The position numbers were made by a program, and so were the translations under genes. Below the pieces are notes generated by a model. It was not told the DNA's origin, made no database searches, and saw only the letters and a list, made by a program, of their open reading frames with translations. This document shows positions 26,534 through 34,741 of a DNA stretch of 64,000 bases, one piece after another. The first letter of the stretch is position 1. Every line of letters begins with the position of its first letter. The DNA is from Gordonia neofelifaecis NRRL B-59395. GTDB lineage: Bacteria; Actinomycetota; Actinomycetes; Mycobacteriales; Mycobacteriaceae. The DNA lies in the NCBI RefSeq assembly GCF_000192435.1, contig NZ_AEUD01000001.1, forward strand, positions 395,823 through 459,822. The letters run 5' to 3'.

Positions 26534-27900
26534 AGGCGTCAGACCACCGCCTGACGGCGGGATCGCTGCGAGAGCTCTCGACGGTCGGGGTGGTGTGCGG
26601 ACTCTCGGCGGCCTACGCCGGGATGGTGCTGACGGCGAGCGACTTCCTGGGCCGCGCGGGCGACGTCGAAGGCGGCAACCTCGGCACCGTGCTCGGCATC
26701 GTGTCGACCGTGTTCATCCTCATCGCGCTCTTCGTGGCCGGTCTGGTCATCAGCAACGGCGTCGACACGGTGATCGCGGGTCGTCGCAAGCAGTTGGAGC
26801 TGCTGCGGCTGATCGGTGCCAGCTCGAAACAGCTGCGGTCGAGCCTCACCCGGGGTGTCGCGCAGGTGGCGGCGATCGGCGCCGCGATCGGTCTCGTCGT
26901 CGGTGTCGCAGCCGCCGACGTCGCCCGGGTGGTCATGGTCTCGCGTGACGTCCTGCCCGATATCCGGTACAGCTACCTGCCCCCGACGACGGTGCTCGCA
27001 GCGGCAGTCGTGGTCGGCGTCGCCGTGCTGGCGACCCTCGTCGGATCGCGGAAGACGCTGTCCGGTGCAGCCGTCACCGGCCCGAAGAACTCGATGAACT
27101 GGCTCCGCAACAGTGCGGCGGTCGTGTTGGTCGGGGTCGGTGCGCTCCTGCTCGCGGCGGCCTGCTTCCTCGGTGAGGACGGCAGTATGAGCGGATTCGT
27201 CGCCGCCTTCTTCGGTGCCGCGGTGACGGCCGTCGGTCTGCTGGTCGGCGCCAGGATCCTGGTGCCCGCGATGGTCGGCGGTGTCGGACGGCTGCTCGGC
27301 GCGAGCCCGGCGGCGGTCCTCGCCCGCAAGAACTCGATCGCCGATCCGGAGCGGACGACACGTTCGACGGTCGGTCTGTTCATCGGCGTCACCCTGATCA
27401 CGACGATCGTCGCCGGGATGTCGTCGCTGCAGAGCTCGATCGACCGCTGGGACCTGACTCCCGAGCAAGTCGAGGAGAACCAGCGCGCGATGTCGATGAT
27501 GACGTGGGTGCTGATCGGGCTGATCCTCATCTCGGTGATCATCGCGGCGGTCGGGTTCGTGTCGACGATGTCACTCACCGTGATCGGCCGCACCCGCGAG
27601 ATCGGCATGCTTCGGGCCATGGGGTTCACGGCCAAGCAGGTCCGCAGCACCATCACGCTCGAGTCGATCGCGCTGTCGGGCACGGCGATGATCGGGGGTC
27701 TGGTGCTCGGGGTCGTGTTCGGGGCGGTCGGCAGTCAGTCGCTGATCGGGGCGATCACGCCGGGCTTCCCGATCGGCCTCCCGGTCGGCGCGTTCGCGGC
27801 GATCGTCGCCGGGACCGTCGCGCTGGTGCTCGCGTCGTCGTTGCCGCCGAGCCGTCGGGCTGTGGCGGTCGCGCCGGTGGACGCGCTCGCGGTGGTGTGA
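26530..27900 (+). CDS. FtsX-family ABC permease
   Basis: 456 residues from the ATG at 26530, overlapping the ATPase stop. Two repeats of the FtsX domain are visible: about four transmembrane segments in the first half, with ISNGVDTVIAGRRKQLELLRLIGASSKQLRSSL, and four in the second, with MSLTVIGRTREIGMLRAMGFTAKQVRSTI. These matching RxxExxxLRxxG segments are coupling helices. The first extracytoplasmic loop is short, unlike MacB, so a BceB- or exporter-like role fits better. Works with the preceding ATPase. Confidence 0.9.
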   Translation: MKASDHRLTAGSLRELSTVGVVCGLSAAYAGMVLTASDFLGRAGDVEGGNLGTVLGIVSTVFILIALFVAGLVISNGVDTVIAGRRKQLELLRLIGASSKQLRSSLTRGVAQVAAIGAAIGLVVGVAAADVARVVMVSRDVLPDIRYSYLPPTTVLAAAVVVGVAVLATLVGSRKTLSGAAVTGPKNSMNWLRNSAAVVLVGVGALLLAAACFLGEDGSMSGFVAAFFGAAVTAVGLLVGARILVPAMVGGVGRLLGASPAAVLARKNSIADPERTTRSTVGLFIGVTLITTIVAGMSSLQSSIDRWDLTPEQVEENQRAMSMMTWVLIGLILISVIIAAVGFVSTMSLTVIGRTREIGMLRAMGFTAKQVRSTITLESIALSGTAMIGGLVLGVVFGAVGSQSLIGAITPGFPIGLPVGAFAAIVAGTVALVLASSLPPSRRAVAVAPVDALAVV

Positions 27901-27912
27901 GCCGACTCGGCG

Positions 27913-27961
27913 TCAGCAGTGTTCGGTGTGACCACCAGGCGGTCACACCGAACACTGCTGA
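27913..27961. terminator. long perfect hairpin between convergent genes (likely bidirectional terminator)
   Basis: Two perfectly complementary 21-bp arms (27913-27933 and 27941-27961, starting TCAGCAGTGTTCGG) surround a 7-nt loop, in the 70-bp gap between the permease and the MFS gene. No T-tract follows on either strand, so termination would rest on the unusually strong stem. Confidence 0.6.
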
Positions 27962-27970
27962 TTCGAACTC

Positions 27971-29620
27971 CTACCGTGGGGCTCGACTCGGGGAGGCCTC
28001 GGCGGTATTCGCGGCCTCGACGGTGATCATCTCGGCCTCGGTGAGGAGCTCCTCTTCGGTGAGGACCTCGGCGGCCTCGCGGGCGACGCTGGTGGCGAGC
28101 GGCTTCTCCTTCACGAACACCAGTACGACCAGCGCGATCGCGGCCAGCGGAACGAAGAAGAGGAAGATCGGCAGCAGCGCCTCGTTGTACGACTCGATGA
28201 TCGGGATCCGCAGGGCGTCGGGCAGCGCGTTCACGGCCGCCGGCGTCAGGCCGTTGCGTCCCGCGGCGTCGCCGGCCCCGGCACCGCTGCCTGCGAGCTT
28301 CTCGGTGAGCAGCGTCGCCAGGCGCGAAGCGAAGATCGAACCGACGATCGCCGAGCCGAGGGTTGCACCGACCTGCCGGAAGTAGTTGTTCGCGGCGGTC
28401 GCGGTGCCGACCATGCTGACCGGGAAGGAGTTCTGGACGATCAGCGTGAGGATCTGCATCGACAGGCCGATGCCGATACCGAACACGGCGAGGTAGGTGC
28501 ACATGACCCAGGTGGGCGTCGTGATGTGCATCGACGCGATCAGGACCAGACCGATGCCCATCACGATGGACCCGATGATCGGGAACATCTTGTACCGGCC
28601 GGTCCGTGCGACAGCCTGGCCGGAGGCGATCGAGGTGATGAGCAGACCACCCATCATCGGGATCATCAGCAGGCCGGCCTCGGTGGCGTCGACGCCGGTC
28701 ACCATCTGGATGTAGGTGGGCATGTAGCCGAGCGCGCCGAACATCGCGACGCCGATCATCAGGTTGGCGATGGTGGTCAGCGTGAAGTTCCGGTCGGCGA
28801 ACAGGCTCATCGGGATGACGGGGTTCTCGGCGCGGCGCTCCACGACGATGAACAGCGCGGCGAGCACGACGGTGGCGATGCCCAGCCCGATGATCTGCGG
28901 GCTGACCCAGTCGTAGGTGTGGCCGCCCCAGGTGCACAGCAGCACCAGGCTGGTGGTGGCGCCGGCGATGAGGGCCATGCCCGCGTAGTCCATTCGCGGA
29001 CGGACCTCATGCTGGACCTTCGGCAGCTTCATGAAGGCGATGGTCGCGACGATGGCGAGTGCGCCCAGCGGCAGGTTGAGCCAGAACGCCCAGCGCCAGC
29101 CGGGGCCCTCGGTGAGCCAGCCGCCGAGCAGCGGACCGGCGACGGAGGAGACGGCGAACACGGCGCCGAGGATGCCCATGTAGCGACCGCGCTCACGGGC
29201 GGGCACGACGTCGGCGATCGCCGCCTGCGACAGGATCATCAGACCGCCGCCGCCCAGACCCTGCAGGACGCGAGCGAAGATCAGCCAGGTGATGTTCCCG
29301 GCGAGGGCACCGACCACCGATCCGGCGAGGAACAGCATGATCGCCGCCAGCAGCACCGGCTTGCGACCGAGCAGGTCGCTGATCTTGCCGTAGACCGGCA
29401 TCACGATGGTGCTGGCCAGGATGTAGGCGGTGATGACCCAGGTCATCTGGTCGACGCCCTGGAGTTCGCCGACGATGGTCGGGAGCGCGGTGGACAGCAC
29501 GGTCTGGTTCAGCGATGCGAGCAGCATCGTGACCATCAGACCGATGAACAGCAGCATCACGCTGCGGCGGTCGGTACCCGCGGTCGTGTCGCCGGGGGTC
29601 TTGGCGAGTGAGGTGGTCAT
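27971..29620 (-). CDS. MFS drug efflux transporter, DHA2 (14-TM) family
   Basis: 549 residues with 14 predicted transmembrane segments. Motif A-like GKISDLLGRKPVLLAA, LDPs-like SLNQTVLSTALPTIVGEL and motif C-like GPLLGGWLTEGPGWRWAFWLNLPLG are diagnostic of EmrB/QacA exporters. The C-terminus carries an acidic tail (VLTEEELLTEAEMITVEAAN). It exports hydrophobic or cationic drugs with proton antiport. Its ATG overlaps the stop of the upstream TetR gene, so it is controlled with it. Confidence 0.92.
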   Translation of the reverse strand: MTTSLAKTPGDTTAGTDRRSVMLLFIGLMVTMLLASLNQTVLSTALPTIVGELQGVDQMTWVITAYILASTIVMPVYGKISDLLGRKPVLLAAIMLFLAGSVVGALAGNITWLIFARVLQGLGGGGLMILSQAAIADVVPARERGRYMGILGAVFAVSSVAGPLLGGWLTEGPGWRWAFWLNLPLGALAIVATIAFMKLPKVQHEVRPRMDYAGMALIAGATTSLVLLCTWGGHTYDWVSPQIIGLGIATVVLAALFIVVERRAENPVIPMSLFADRNFTLTTIANLMIGVAMFGALGYMPTYIQMVTGVDATEAGLLMIPMMGGLLITSIASGQAVARTGRYKMFPIIGSIVMGIGLVLIASMHITTPTWVMCTYLAVFGIGIGLSMQILTLIVQNSFPVSMVGTATAANNYFRQVGATLGSAIVGSIFASRLATLLTEKLAGSGAGAGDAAGRNGLTPAAVNALPDALRIPIIESYNEALLPIFLFFVPLAAIALVVLVFVKEKPLATSVAREAAEVLTEEELLTEAEMITVEAANTAEASPSRAPR

Positions 29621-30228
29621 GACAGTTCCTTGATGGTTCGGCGGAAGACTGCGCCGGCTTCGGTGAGAGCGGGGGCGTCGGGGTTGTCGAGGACGTCGGG
29701 GTCCTTCTGGTAGGCGAAGCGCAGGACGGTGCCCGCGAGCATGATGAGCGCTCGGGCGTCGTCGACGGCGTCCGGGCCGGCGCGTTCACCGATCTGTTCG
29801 GCGATCACCGAGGTGAGCAATTCCTGCGCGGCGGTGCCGTGCTGTTGCATGCGCTCGATGAGTGCGGGGTGTTTGCGGACGAGTTCGCGGTGGTCGGAGT
29901 GCGGACCACCGGCCTGCCGGATACTCGCGGCCACGGCGATGACCAGGCTGACCGCGCGGTCGAGCCGGTCGGGTCCGGGGGCTGCGTCGACGAACTCCTT
30001 GAGTGCCCGCTCGGGGATCGTCGGCGGGCCGGCGCCGAGGACCGCGTCCTCTTTGCACGCGTAGTAGTTGAAGAACGTTCGCCGCGAGACGCCTGCGCGG
30101 TCTGCGATCTCGGCGACCGTCGTGTCGCTCAGTCCGTTCTCGCAGACCAGGTCGACGGCGGCCGTTCGCAGGGCGCGCAGCGTCTCAACGCGCTGGCGTT
30201 CCCGAAGGCCCGGTTCAGTGTTTTGCAC
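29617..30228 (-). CDS. TetR-family repressor of the MFS efflux gene
   Basis: 203 residues from the GTG at 30228. HTH: TVAEIADRAGVSRRTFFNYYACKEDAVL. The ligand domain is ordinary for TetR drug sensors. Longer upstream reading is rejected because two palindromic operators overlap and precede this GTG. AAGACT on the minus strand (30235-30240) lies between them with a 6-nt gap to the GTG, so repressor binding would block transcription directly. Operon with the MFS gene by an ATGA overlap. Confidence 0.9.
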   Translation of the reverse strand: MQNTEPGLRERQRVETLRALRTAAVDLVCENGLSDTTVAEIADRAGVSRRTFFNYYACKEDAVLGAGPPTIPERALKEFVDAAPGPDRLDRAVSLVIAVAASIRQAGGPHSDHRELVRKHPALIERMQQHGTAAQELLTSVIAEQIGERAGPDAVDDARALIMLAGTVLRFAYQKDPDVLDNPDAPALTEAGAVFRRTIKELS

Positions 30229-30252
30229 TAGTGCAGTCTTGCACGAGTGCAA
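30224..30252. promoter_or_regulatory. paired TetR operators flanking the -10 element
   Basis: TGCACTAGTGCA (30224-30235) and TTGCACGAGTGCAA (30239-30252) are two perfect or near-perfect palindromes sharing the half-site TTGCAC. The first covers the repressor's own GTG start and the second lies just upstream of the presumed -10. Confidence 0.7.
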
Positions 30253-30325
30253 GGTTTCGTGCACGCAAGTGTGATGGACGAGACTCCGGTGGAACATCGC
30301 CCGGTCGGAACCGGTTGCCTCAGAC

Positions 30326-31465
30326 ATGACTGACAGTGCAGGGCGGATGGACGAGTTGATCGATCGGCGGGTCGTCGTCATCGGAGCCGGGCAGGCGGGT
30401 CTGTCGGCGGCGTACTTCCTGCAACATGACGGGCTTCGGGCCGGTGTCGACTTCGAGATTCTCGACGCGAACCCCACGCCGGGCGGAGCGTGGAGCCACC
30501 GATGGGACGCGCTCACCTTCAGTCTGGTGAACGGTGTCTACGACCTCCCGGGCGCGCGCCTGACCGGCGCCGACCCCGACGAGCCCGCACGCGAGGTGAT
30601 CAAGCGCTACTACGGCGGCTACGAGGCCGAGCGGGATCTCCGGGTCGCACGGCCATGGCGCGTGACGGCCGTCGAACCGCTCGACGACCCGCAGTGGCGG
30701 TTCCTGGTGCACGCGCAGCATCCGAGCGGATCGACGCGGACGTATCGCACGTCGGCCGTGATCAGCGGAACCGGGACCTGGGATCGACCGTACGTGCCCT
30801 GGTACCCCGGGCGCTTCGCGGGCAGGCAACTGACCACGCGTGACTTTCCGGAGCCGGGCGACTTCGCCGGGCAGCGCGTGCTGGTCGTCGGGGGCGGCAT
30901 CTCGGCCGTCGAGTTCGTGGTCCTGCTCGATGAGGCGGGTGCACAGCCGATCTGGTCCACGCGCACGCCGCCGCGATGGCGCGACACCCCGTTCGACACC
31001 GACTGGGGGCTGGCCGTGGAGAACAGCGTCGCGGCCCGGACTCGGGCCGGCCTGCGGCCGCTGAGGGTCGTGGCGGCCACCGGACTGCCGCGCACCCCGC
31101 GATTCGAACCCGCGATCGCCAAGGGCGTGTTGACCTCGCGCGGGCCGATCGCCAGACTCTCGGACGACCGCGTCGAGTTCGCCGACGGCACAACCGAACC
31201 CGTCGACGTCATCATCTGGGCGACGGGATTTCGTGCCTCGCTCGGCCATTTCGCGCCGCTCGGCATCCGAGAGTCGACCGGCGGCGTCCTCATGGCCGAC
31301 GACGACGTCAGCGTTCGGAGGGTTCCGGGCCTGTTCCTCGTCGGGTACGGCCGCAGCGCGTCGACCCTGGGAGCTACCCGAGCGGGTCGTCGGGCCGCGC
31401 GGGCGGCGGTGCGGGCCACAGCGATTCCCGAACTGTCGCGCACCGCGGCGGCCGGTTCCCGCTGA
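30326..31465 (+). CDS. FAD/NAD(P)-dependent flavin monooxygenase-like oxidoreductase
   Basis: 379 residues. The FAD Rossmann motif is VVVIGAGQAGLSAAYFL and the second dinucleotide fold is VLVVGGGISAVEFVVLL. The late ATG motif DVIIWATGFRASLGHF is typical of flavin-containing and Baeyer-Villiger-like monooxygenases. The classical FxGxxxHxxx signature is not obvious, and the enzyme is shorter than most FMOs. Substrate unknown. It is divergent from the TetR-MFS operon, 97 bp away, and might share its operators. Confidence 0.82.
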   Translation: MTDSAGRMDELIDRRVVVIGAGQAGLSAAYFLQHDGLRAGVDFEILDANPTPGGAWSHRWDALTFSLVNGVYDLPGARLTGADPDEPAREVIKRYYGGYEAERDLRVARPWRVTAVEPLDDPQWRFLVHAQHPSGSTRTYRTSAVISGTGTWDRPYVPWYPGRFAGRQLTTRDFPEPGDFAGQRVLVVGGGISAVEFVVLLDEAGAQPIWSTRTPPRWRDTPFDTDWGLAVENSVAARTRAGLRPLRVVAATGLPRTPRFEPAIAKGVLTSRGPIARLSDDRVEFADGTTEPVDVIIWATGFRASLGHFAPLGIRESTGGVLMADDDVSVRRVPGLFLVGYGRSASTLGATRAGRRAARAAVRATAIPELSRTAAAGSR

Positions 31466-31512
31466 GCGGCCGAGTACTTCCGCTCGCCGCCGATGCCTGC
31501 GAGGGTCTAGGC

Positions 31513-33129
31513 ATGGAGACTGTGCGGACCGTCGACCGTCTGAGATACCAACGGGACGGCTGGTGGACCGACACGCCGCTGCACGAGATGGTGCGCGCGC
31601 ACGCGCGGTCGCGCCCGGATGCCTCGGCGATCATGACACCCGACCGGACCGTCACCTGGCGCGAGTACGACCGCCGCGCCGACGACATCGCGCTCACACT
31701 GCTCGGCCTCGGGCTGGCGGCGGGCGATCGTGTGGCGGTGCAATTGCCCGACGGGCCGGAGATCCATGCGGCGCTGATCGCAACGGCTCGAGCGGGACTG
31801 GTCGCGGTGGGCATCGGACACCGAGCCGGTCGACGGGAGACCGATCATCTCGTGACGCGAACCGGCGCCCGCGTGCTGATCACCGCGGACGGGGTGGGGG
31901 ACGGCGGCGTCGATCCGAGCCTCGACTACCGGATCCTGCTCGATGAGTCCGGAGTGGCGCGCGTTGAGCAGACTGCTTCGGGGGAGCTCAGGCGAATCGA
32001 CCCGCCCCGCGCTCCGGAATCCGCTCTGGCCGGTGCCGGCGTCGGGCCCGACGACCTGTCGATCATCAACTCGACTTCCGGGACCACCGGCCTGCCGAAA
32101 TGCGTGACCCAGTTCGACAACCGCTGGTTGGCGTTCAGCAGACTCGCGGAGGGGGCCGGTCAGCTCGATGCATCGGATGTGGTGCTGGCGGCCGTCCCGA
32201 CGCCGTTCGGATTCGGCCTCTGGACCTCGCATTACGCGCCAGTGATGCTCGGCGTGCCGGTGGTCGTGTTGCCGCGGTACAGCACCGATCAGATGGTCGA
32301 GCTGATCGAACGTCACCGCGTCACGGTCCTCTGCTGCGTCAGCACTCAGTTCAAGATGCTGCTGAACAGTGCGAGCGCAGAGACCGCGGACCTCTCGTCG
32401 CTGCGCGTGATGTTCACCGGCGGCGAGGCGGTGCCGTATCGCAGCGCCGCCGAGTTCGAGACCCGCACCGGTGCCGCTGTGCTTCAGTTCTACGGGTCGA
32501 ACGAGACCGGCGCACTGAGCTGCACCACGCTCGACGACCCGCAGGAGCGCCGACTACGCACCGCGGGCCGACTGATCGAGTCGATGAACGTGCGTCTGAC
32601 GGACACCGACGGCCACCCGACGCCGATTCTGGGCGGTATGGGCCGACCGTCGGCGCGCGGTCCACTGCTGTGCGGTGGCTACTACGACGATCCGGCCGCG
32701 AACTCCGAGCTCTACACCGACGATGGCTGGATGCTGATGGGCGACATCGTCGAGGTCGACACGGACGGTTACCTCAGCGTGGTGGGGCGGACGTCGGACT
32801 TCATCATCCGCGGCGGGAAGAACCTCTCGGCGCCGCAGGTGGAGGCGATGGTCGCCGAGCATCCGGCGGTCGATCTCTGCGCAGTCGTGCCCGCGCCGGA
32901 CGAGGTGTTCGGCGAACGCGTCTGCGCGGTGGTGACACTCCGCCGCGGACGCTCCCTCGACCTGCCCGAGCTGACCGGGTTCCTCGACGGCCTCGGGGTG
33001 TCGAAGGACCTGCGACCGGAACTGTTGTTCGTCCGCGACGACCTCCCGCGCTCGTCCGGAGCGAAGCTCGCCAAAGGGGAGATCAAGGAGTGGGTGCGGG
33101 CGCAGGTCCTCACAACCCGCGCCCGCTGA
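31513..33129 (+). CDS. class I adenylate-forming ligase (aryl/acyl-CoA or acyl-AMP ligase)
   Basis: 538 residues from the ATG at 31513. A3 motif NSTSGTTGLPK, A5-like YGSNETGALS, A7-like DGWMLMGDIVEVDTDGYLSVVGR and SDFIIRGGKNLSAPQVE are present. The catalytic Lys falls in RSSGAKLAKGEIKEW near the C-terminus. Overall character is closest to cyclohexanecarboxylate-CoA or 2,3-dihydroxybenzoate-AMP ligases. It activates a carboxylic acid with ATP. It follows the monooxygenase by 47 bp in the same direction, suggesting a short catabolic or modification operon. Confidence 0.85.
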   Translation: METVRTVDRLRYQRDGWWTDTPLHEMVRAHARSRPDASAIMTPDRTVTWREYDRRADDIALTLLGLGLAAGDRVAVQLPDGPEIHAALIATARAGLVAVGIGHRAGRRETDHLVTRTGARVLITADGVGDGGVDPSLDYRILLDESGVARVEQTASGELRRIDPPRAPESALAGAGVGPDDLSIINSTSGTTGLPKCVTQFDNRWLAFSRLAEGAGQLDASDVVLAAVPTPFGFGLWTSHYAPVMLGVPVVVLPRYSTDQMVELIERHRVTVLCCVSTQFKMLLNSASAETADLSSLRVMFTGGEAVPYRSAAEFETRTGAAVLQFYGSNETGALSCTTLDDPQERRLRTAGRLIESMNVRLTDTDGHPTPILGGMGRPSARGPLLCGGYYDDPAANSELYTDDGWMLMGDIVEVDTDGYLSVVGRTSDFIIRGGKNLSAPQVEAMVAEHPAVDLCAVVPAPDEVFGERVCAVVTLRRGRSLDLPELTGFLDGLGVSKDLRPELLFVRDDLPRSSGAKLAKGEIKEWVRAQVLTTRAR

Positions 33130-33149
33130 CCGCGGTCGTCGTTCCGACG

Positions 33150-33644
33150 TCAGTCCTCGGTCGAGAGCACTTCGGTCACGAACGACCCGACTCGGCGGCG
33201 CAGTTCGGCCACCTGCTCAGCTCGGATGGCGTCGAGGTCCGTGCCCTTGTGATAGGCGGGCGGCAGTTTGCGGGCGTGCTTCGAACAGTTGAATCCCGAG
33301 CAGATCAGCGTGCCGATCGTGTCGCCGCGTCGGCCGTTCGCACCGGTCCGCCGGGCCGTGTACATCACCGCCTCCTCGGTCAGCTCCACATCGCGGCACC
33401 AGGCGCACATCGTCCGACGGGACGGTTTGGCCTCGGCGCGGTTGAGGATCAGGGCGACGAGTTCGTCGTCGTGCTCGACGACGACGTACGCGCGGCGCGG
33501 AATCTTCCGGTCGCGCCACCCGTAGTACTCGAGGCGGTCGAAGTCGACGCCGTCGAACTCGAGGGGGAAGGAGACCTTCTTGACTTCGCTGCGGGTGGCG
33601 CCGCGGAAGGCGTCGAGAATCTGCTGCTGGGTGTACTGCTTCAT
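33150..33644 (-). CDS. FBP-domain protein (EF-G-binding, FusB-like treble-clef zinc finger)
   Basis: 164 residues. Two cysteine pairs, CAWC and CSGFNC (with a nearby His), form the treble clef of the FBP C-terminal domain. The N-terminal half (YTQQQILDAFRGATRSEVKKVSFP) is helical. Relatives bind elongation factor G and free it from stalled ribosomes; FusB gives fusidic-acid resistance this way. No Shine-Dalgarno precedes the ATG. The leader contains a short ORF and a terminator-like hairpin, suggesting induction by ribosome stalling. Confidence 0.82.
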   Translation of the reverse strand: MKQYTQQQILDAFRGATRSEVKKVSFPLEFDGVDFDRLEYYGWRDRKIPRRAYVVVEHDDELVALILNRAEAKPSRRTMCAWCRDVELTEEAVMYTARRTGANGRRGDTIGTLICSGFNCSKHARKLPPAYHKGTDLDAIRAEQVAELRRRVGSFVTEVLSTED

Positions 33645-33732
33645 GACAAGGACCGTTCAGTCGAATGCGCAGGAGTGCGCGGGTTGATGAGGAGGGCGGC
33701 GACGGTGGCGTCTCACCGCGTCCGGCGGCGTC

Positions 33733-33762
33733 GAGAAACAGCCGATCCGAGTGGATCGGCTG
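33733..33762 (-). terminator. terminator/attenuator hairpin upstream of the FBP gene
   Basis: CAGCCGATCC-ACTC-GGATCGGCTG on the minus strand (33762-33739), a perfect 10-bp stem followed by TTTCTC. It lies 95 nt before the FBP start and 10 nt after the short ORF stop. Confidence 0.6.
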
Positions 33763-33772
33763 CGGGGCGCGG

Positions 33773-33826
33773 TCATCTGTTCGCGGCGCGGAACGCGCCG
33801 GACATCTCCTGCAGGCAAGCGGTCAT
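33773..33826 (-). CDS. possible 17-residue leader peptide of the FBP gene
   Basis: ATG at 33826, product MTACLQEMSGAFRAANR. A TACCGT hexamer (33837-33842, minus strand) lies 10 nt upstream, so the transcript would start at or near this ATG. A GGCGCG-TTC-CGCGCC hairpin lies within the ORF, and a terminator-like hairpin follows it. Upstream ORF plus terminator ahead of a ribosome-protection gene is a known actinobacterial attenuation layout; here it is inferred. Confidence 0.4.
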   Translation of the reverse strand: MTACLQEMSGAFRAANR

Positions 33827-34060
33827 GATGATTTCAACGGTAGCGCACACCGGCGACCGACGGCGACCGGATTCTGCGGTCGGCCCGCTGGCCAGCGCAG
33901 TCACGTTGTGCGCGACGGTGACTCGACGATGACGATGTGGTCTCGGGTCGGCGGCGCAAGCGGGACGACGGTGGATCGCCGCGTTACGATCTTCCTGCTC
34001 CGATCATTCCGGACAGGGTTCGCCTGCCGATCGGTGTCTTGGTTCGATCGTCAACTCGAC

Positions 34061-34669
34061 ATGGAAAGGTCGAAGAGCACAGTGGTTATCAATGATCCTC
34101 TCGACGAGGCGGCGCGCGACGCGGTCAAAGAACTCGCGAGCCGCACGTGGCAGAGTCTCCTGGGAATCGGCATCGCGTCGGCGATTCTCGGCATCATCGT
34201 TCTGATCTGGCCGGGCGCCACGCTGCTGGTGGTCTCCATCCTGTTCGGCATCTACCTGCTGATCTCGGGCATCTTCCAGATCGCGGCGACCTTCGGCGTC
34301 CGGGAATCGCACGGCTGGTGGCGAGTGCTGTCCTTCGTGACCGGCGCCCTGTCCATTCTGCTGGCGTTCGTCGCCTTCCGGAACATCGAGTCCGCCGTCA
34401 TTCTGCTGGCGATCTGGGTCGGCATCAGCTGGATCTTCCGCGGTGTCGCCGAACTGTCGGTGTTCATGGACTCGGCGAGCGGGCTGCCCGGTCGCGGTTG
34501 GGGCATCTTCCTGGCCATCGTCACCGTGGTGGCCGGCGGCATTCTGATCATCTGGCCGATCTCCTCGGTCGCGACGCTGACCGTCGTCGCGGGCATCATG
34601 CTCGTGGTCGTCGGCGTCGTCGAGATCATCGAGGCGTTCGCGCTGCGTTCGAAAGTGAACGCGGTCTGA
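34061..34669 (+). CDS. HdeD-family (DUF308) membrane protein
   Basis: About 202 residues from the ATG at 34061; a GTG at 34082 with GAAAGG ahead is an alternative start. Six hydrophobic segments follow a short cytoplasmic N-terminus, in three pairs typical of DUF308 (GIIVLIWPGATLLVVSILFGIYLLISGIFQIA, then two related repeats, e.g. GILIIWPISSVATLTVVAGIMLVVVGVVEII). HdeD is linked to acid resistance in E. coli; the molecular role here is unknown. A strong terminator follows. Confidence 0.85.
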   Translation: MERSKSTVVINDPLDEAARDAVKELASRTWQSLLGIGIASAILGIIVLIWPGATLLVVSILFGIYLLISGIFQIAATFGVRESHGWWRVLSFVTGALSILLAFVAFRNIESAVILLAIWVGISWIFRGVAELSVFMDSASGLPGRGWGIFLAIVTVVAGGILIIWPISSVATLTVVAGIMLVVVGVVEIIEAFALRSKVNAV

Positions 34670-34683
34670 CCGACCCTGTTGCC

Positions 34684-34725
34684 GTTCGCCCCCGACCTCG
34701 TCAGGTCGGGGGCGAACTGCTTTCT
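34684..34725 (+). terminator. rho-independent terminator after the HdeD-like gene
   Basis: GTTCGCCCCCGACCT-CGTC-AGGTCGGGGGCGAAC, a 15-bp perfect stem at 34684-34717, followed by a T-containing tail. It may also serve the converging FadD-like gene. Confidence 0.8.
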
Positions 34726-34741
34726 CGGGCGCGGCTCGCGG

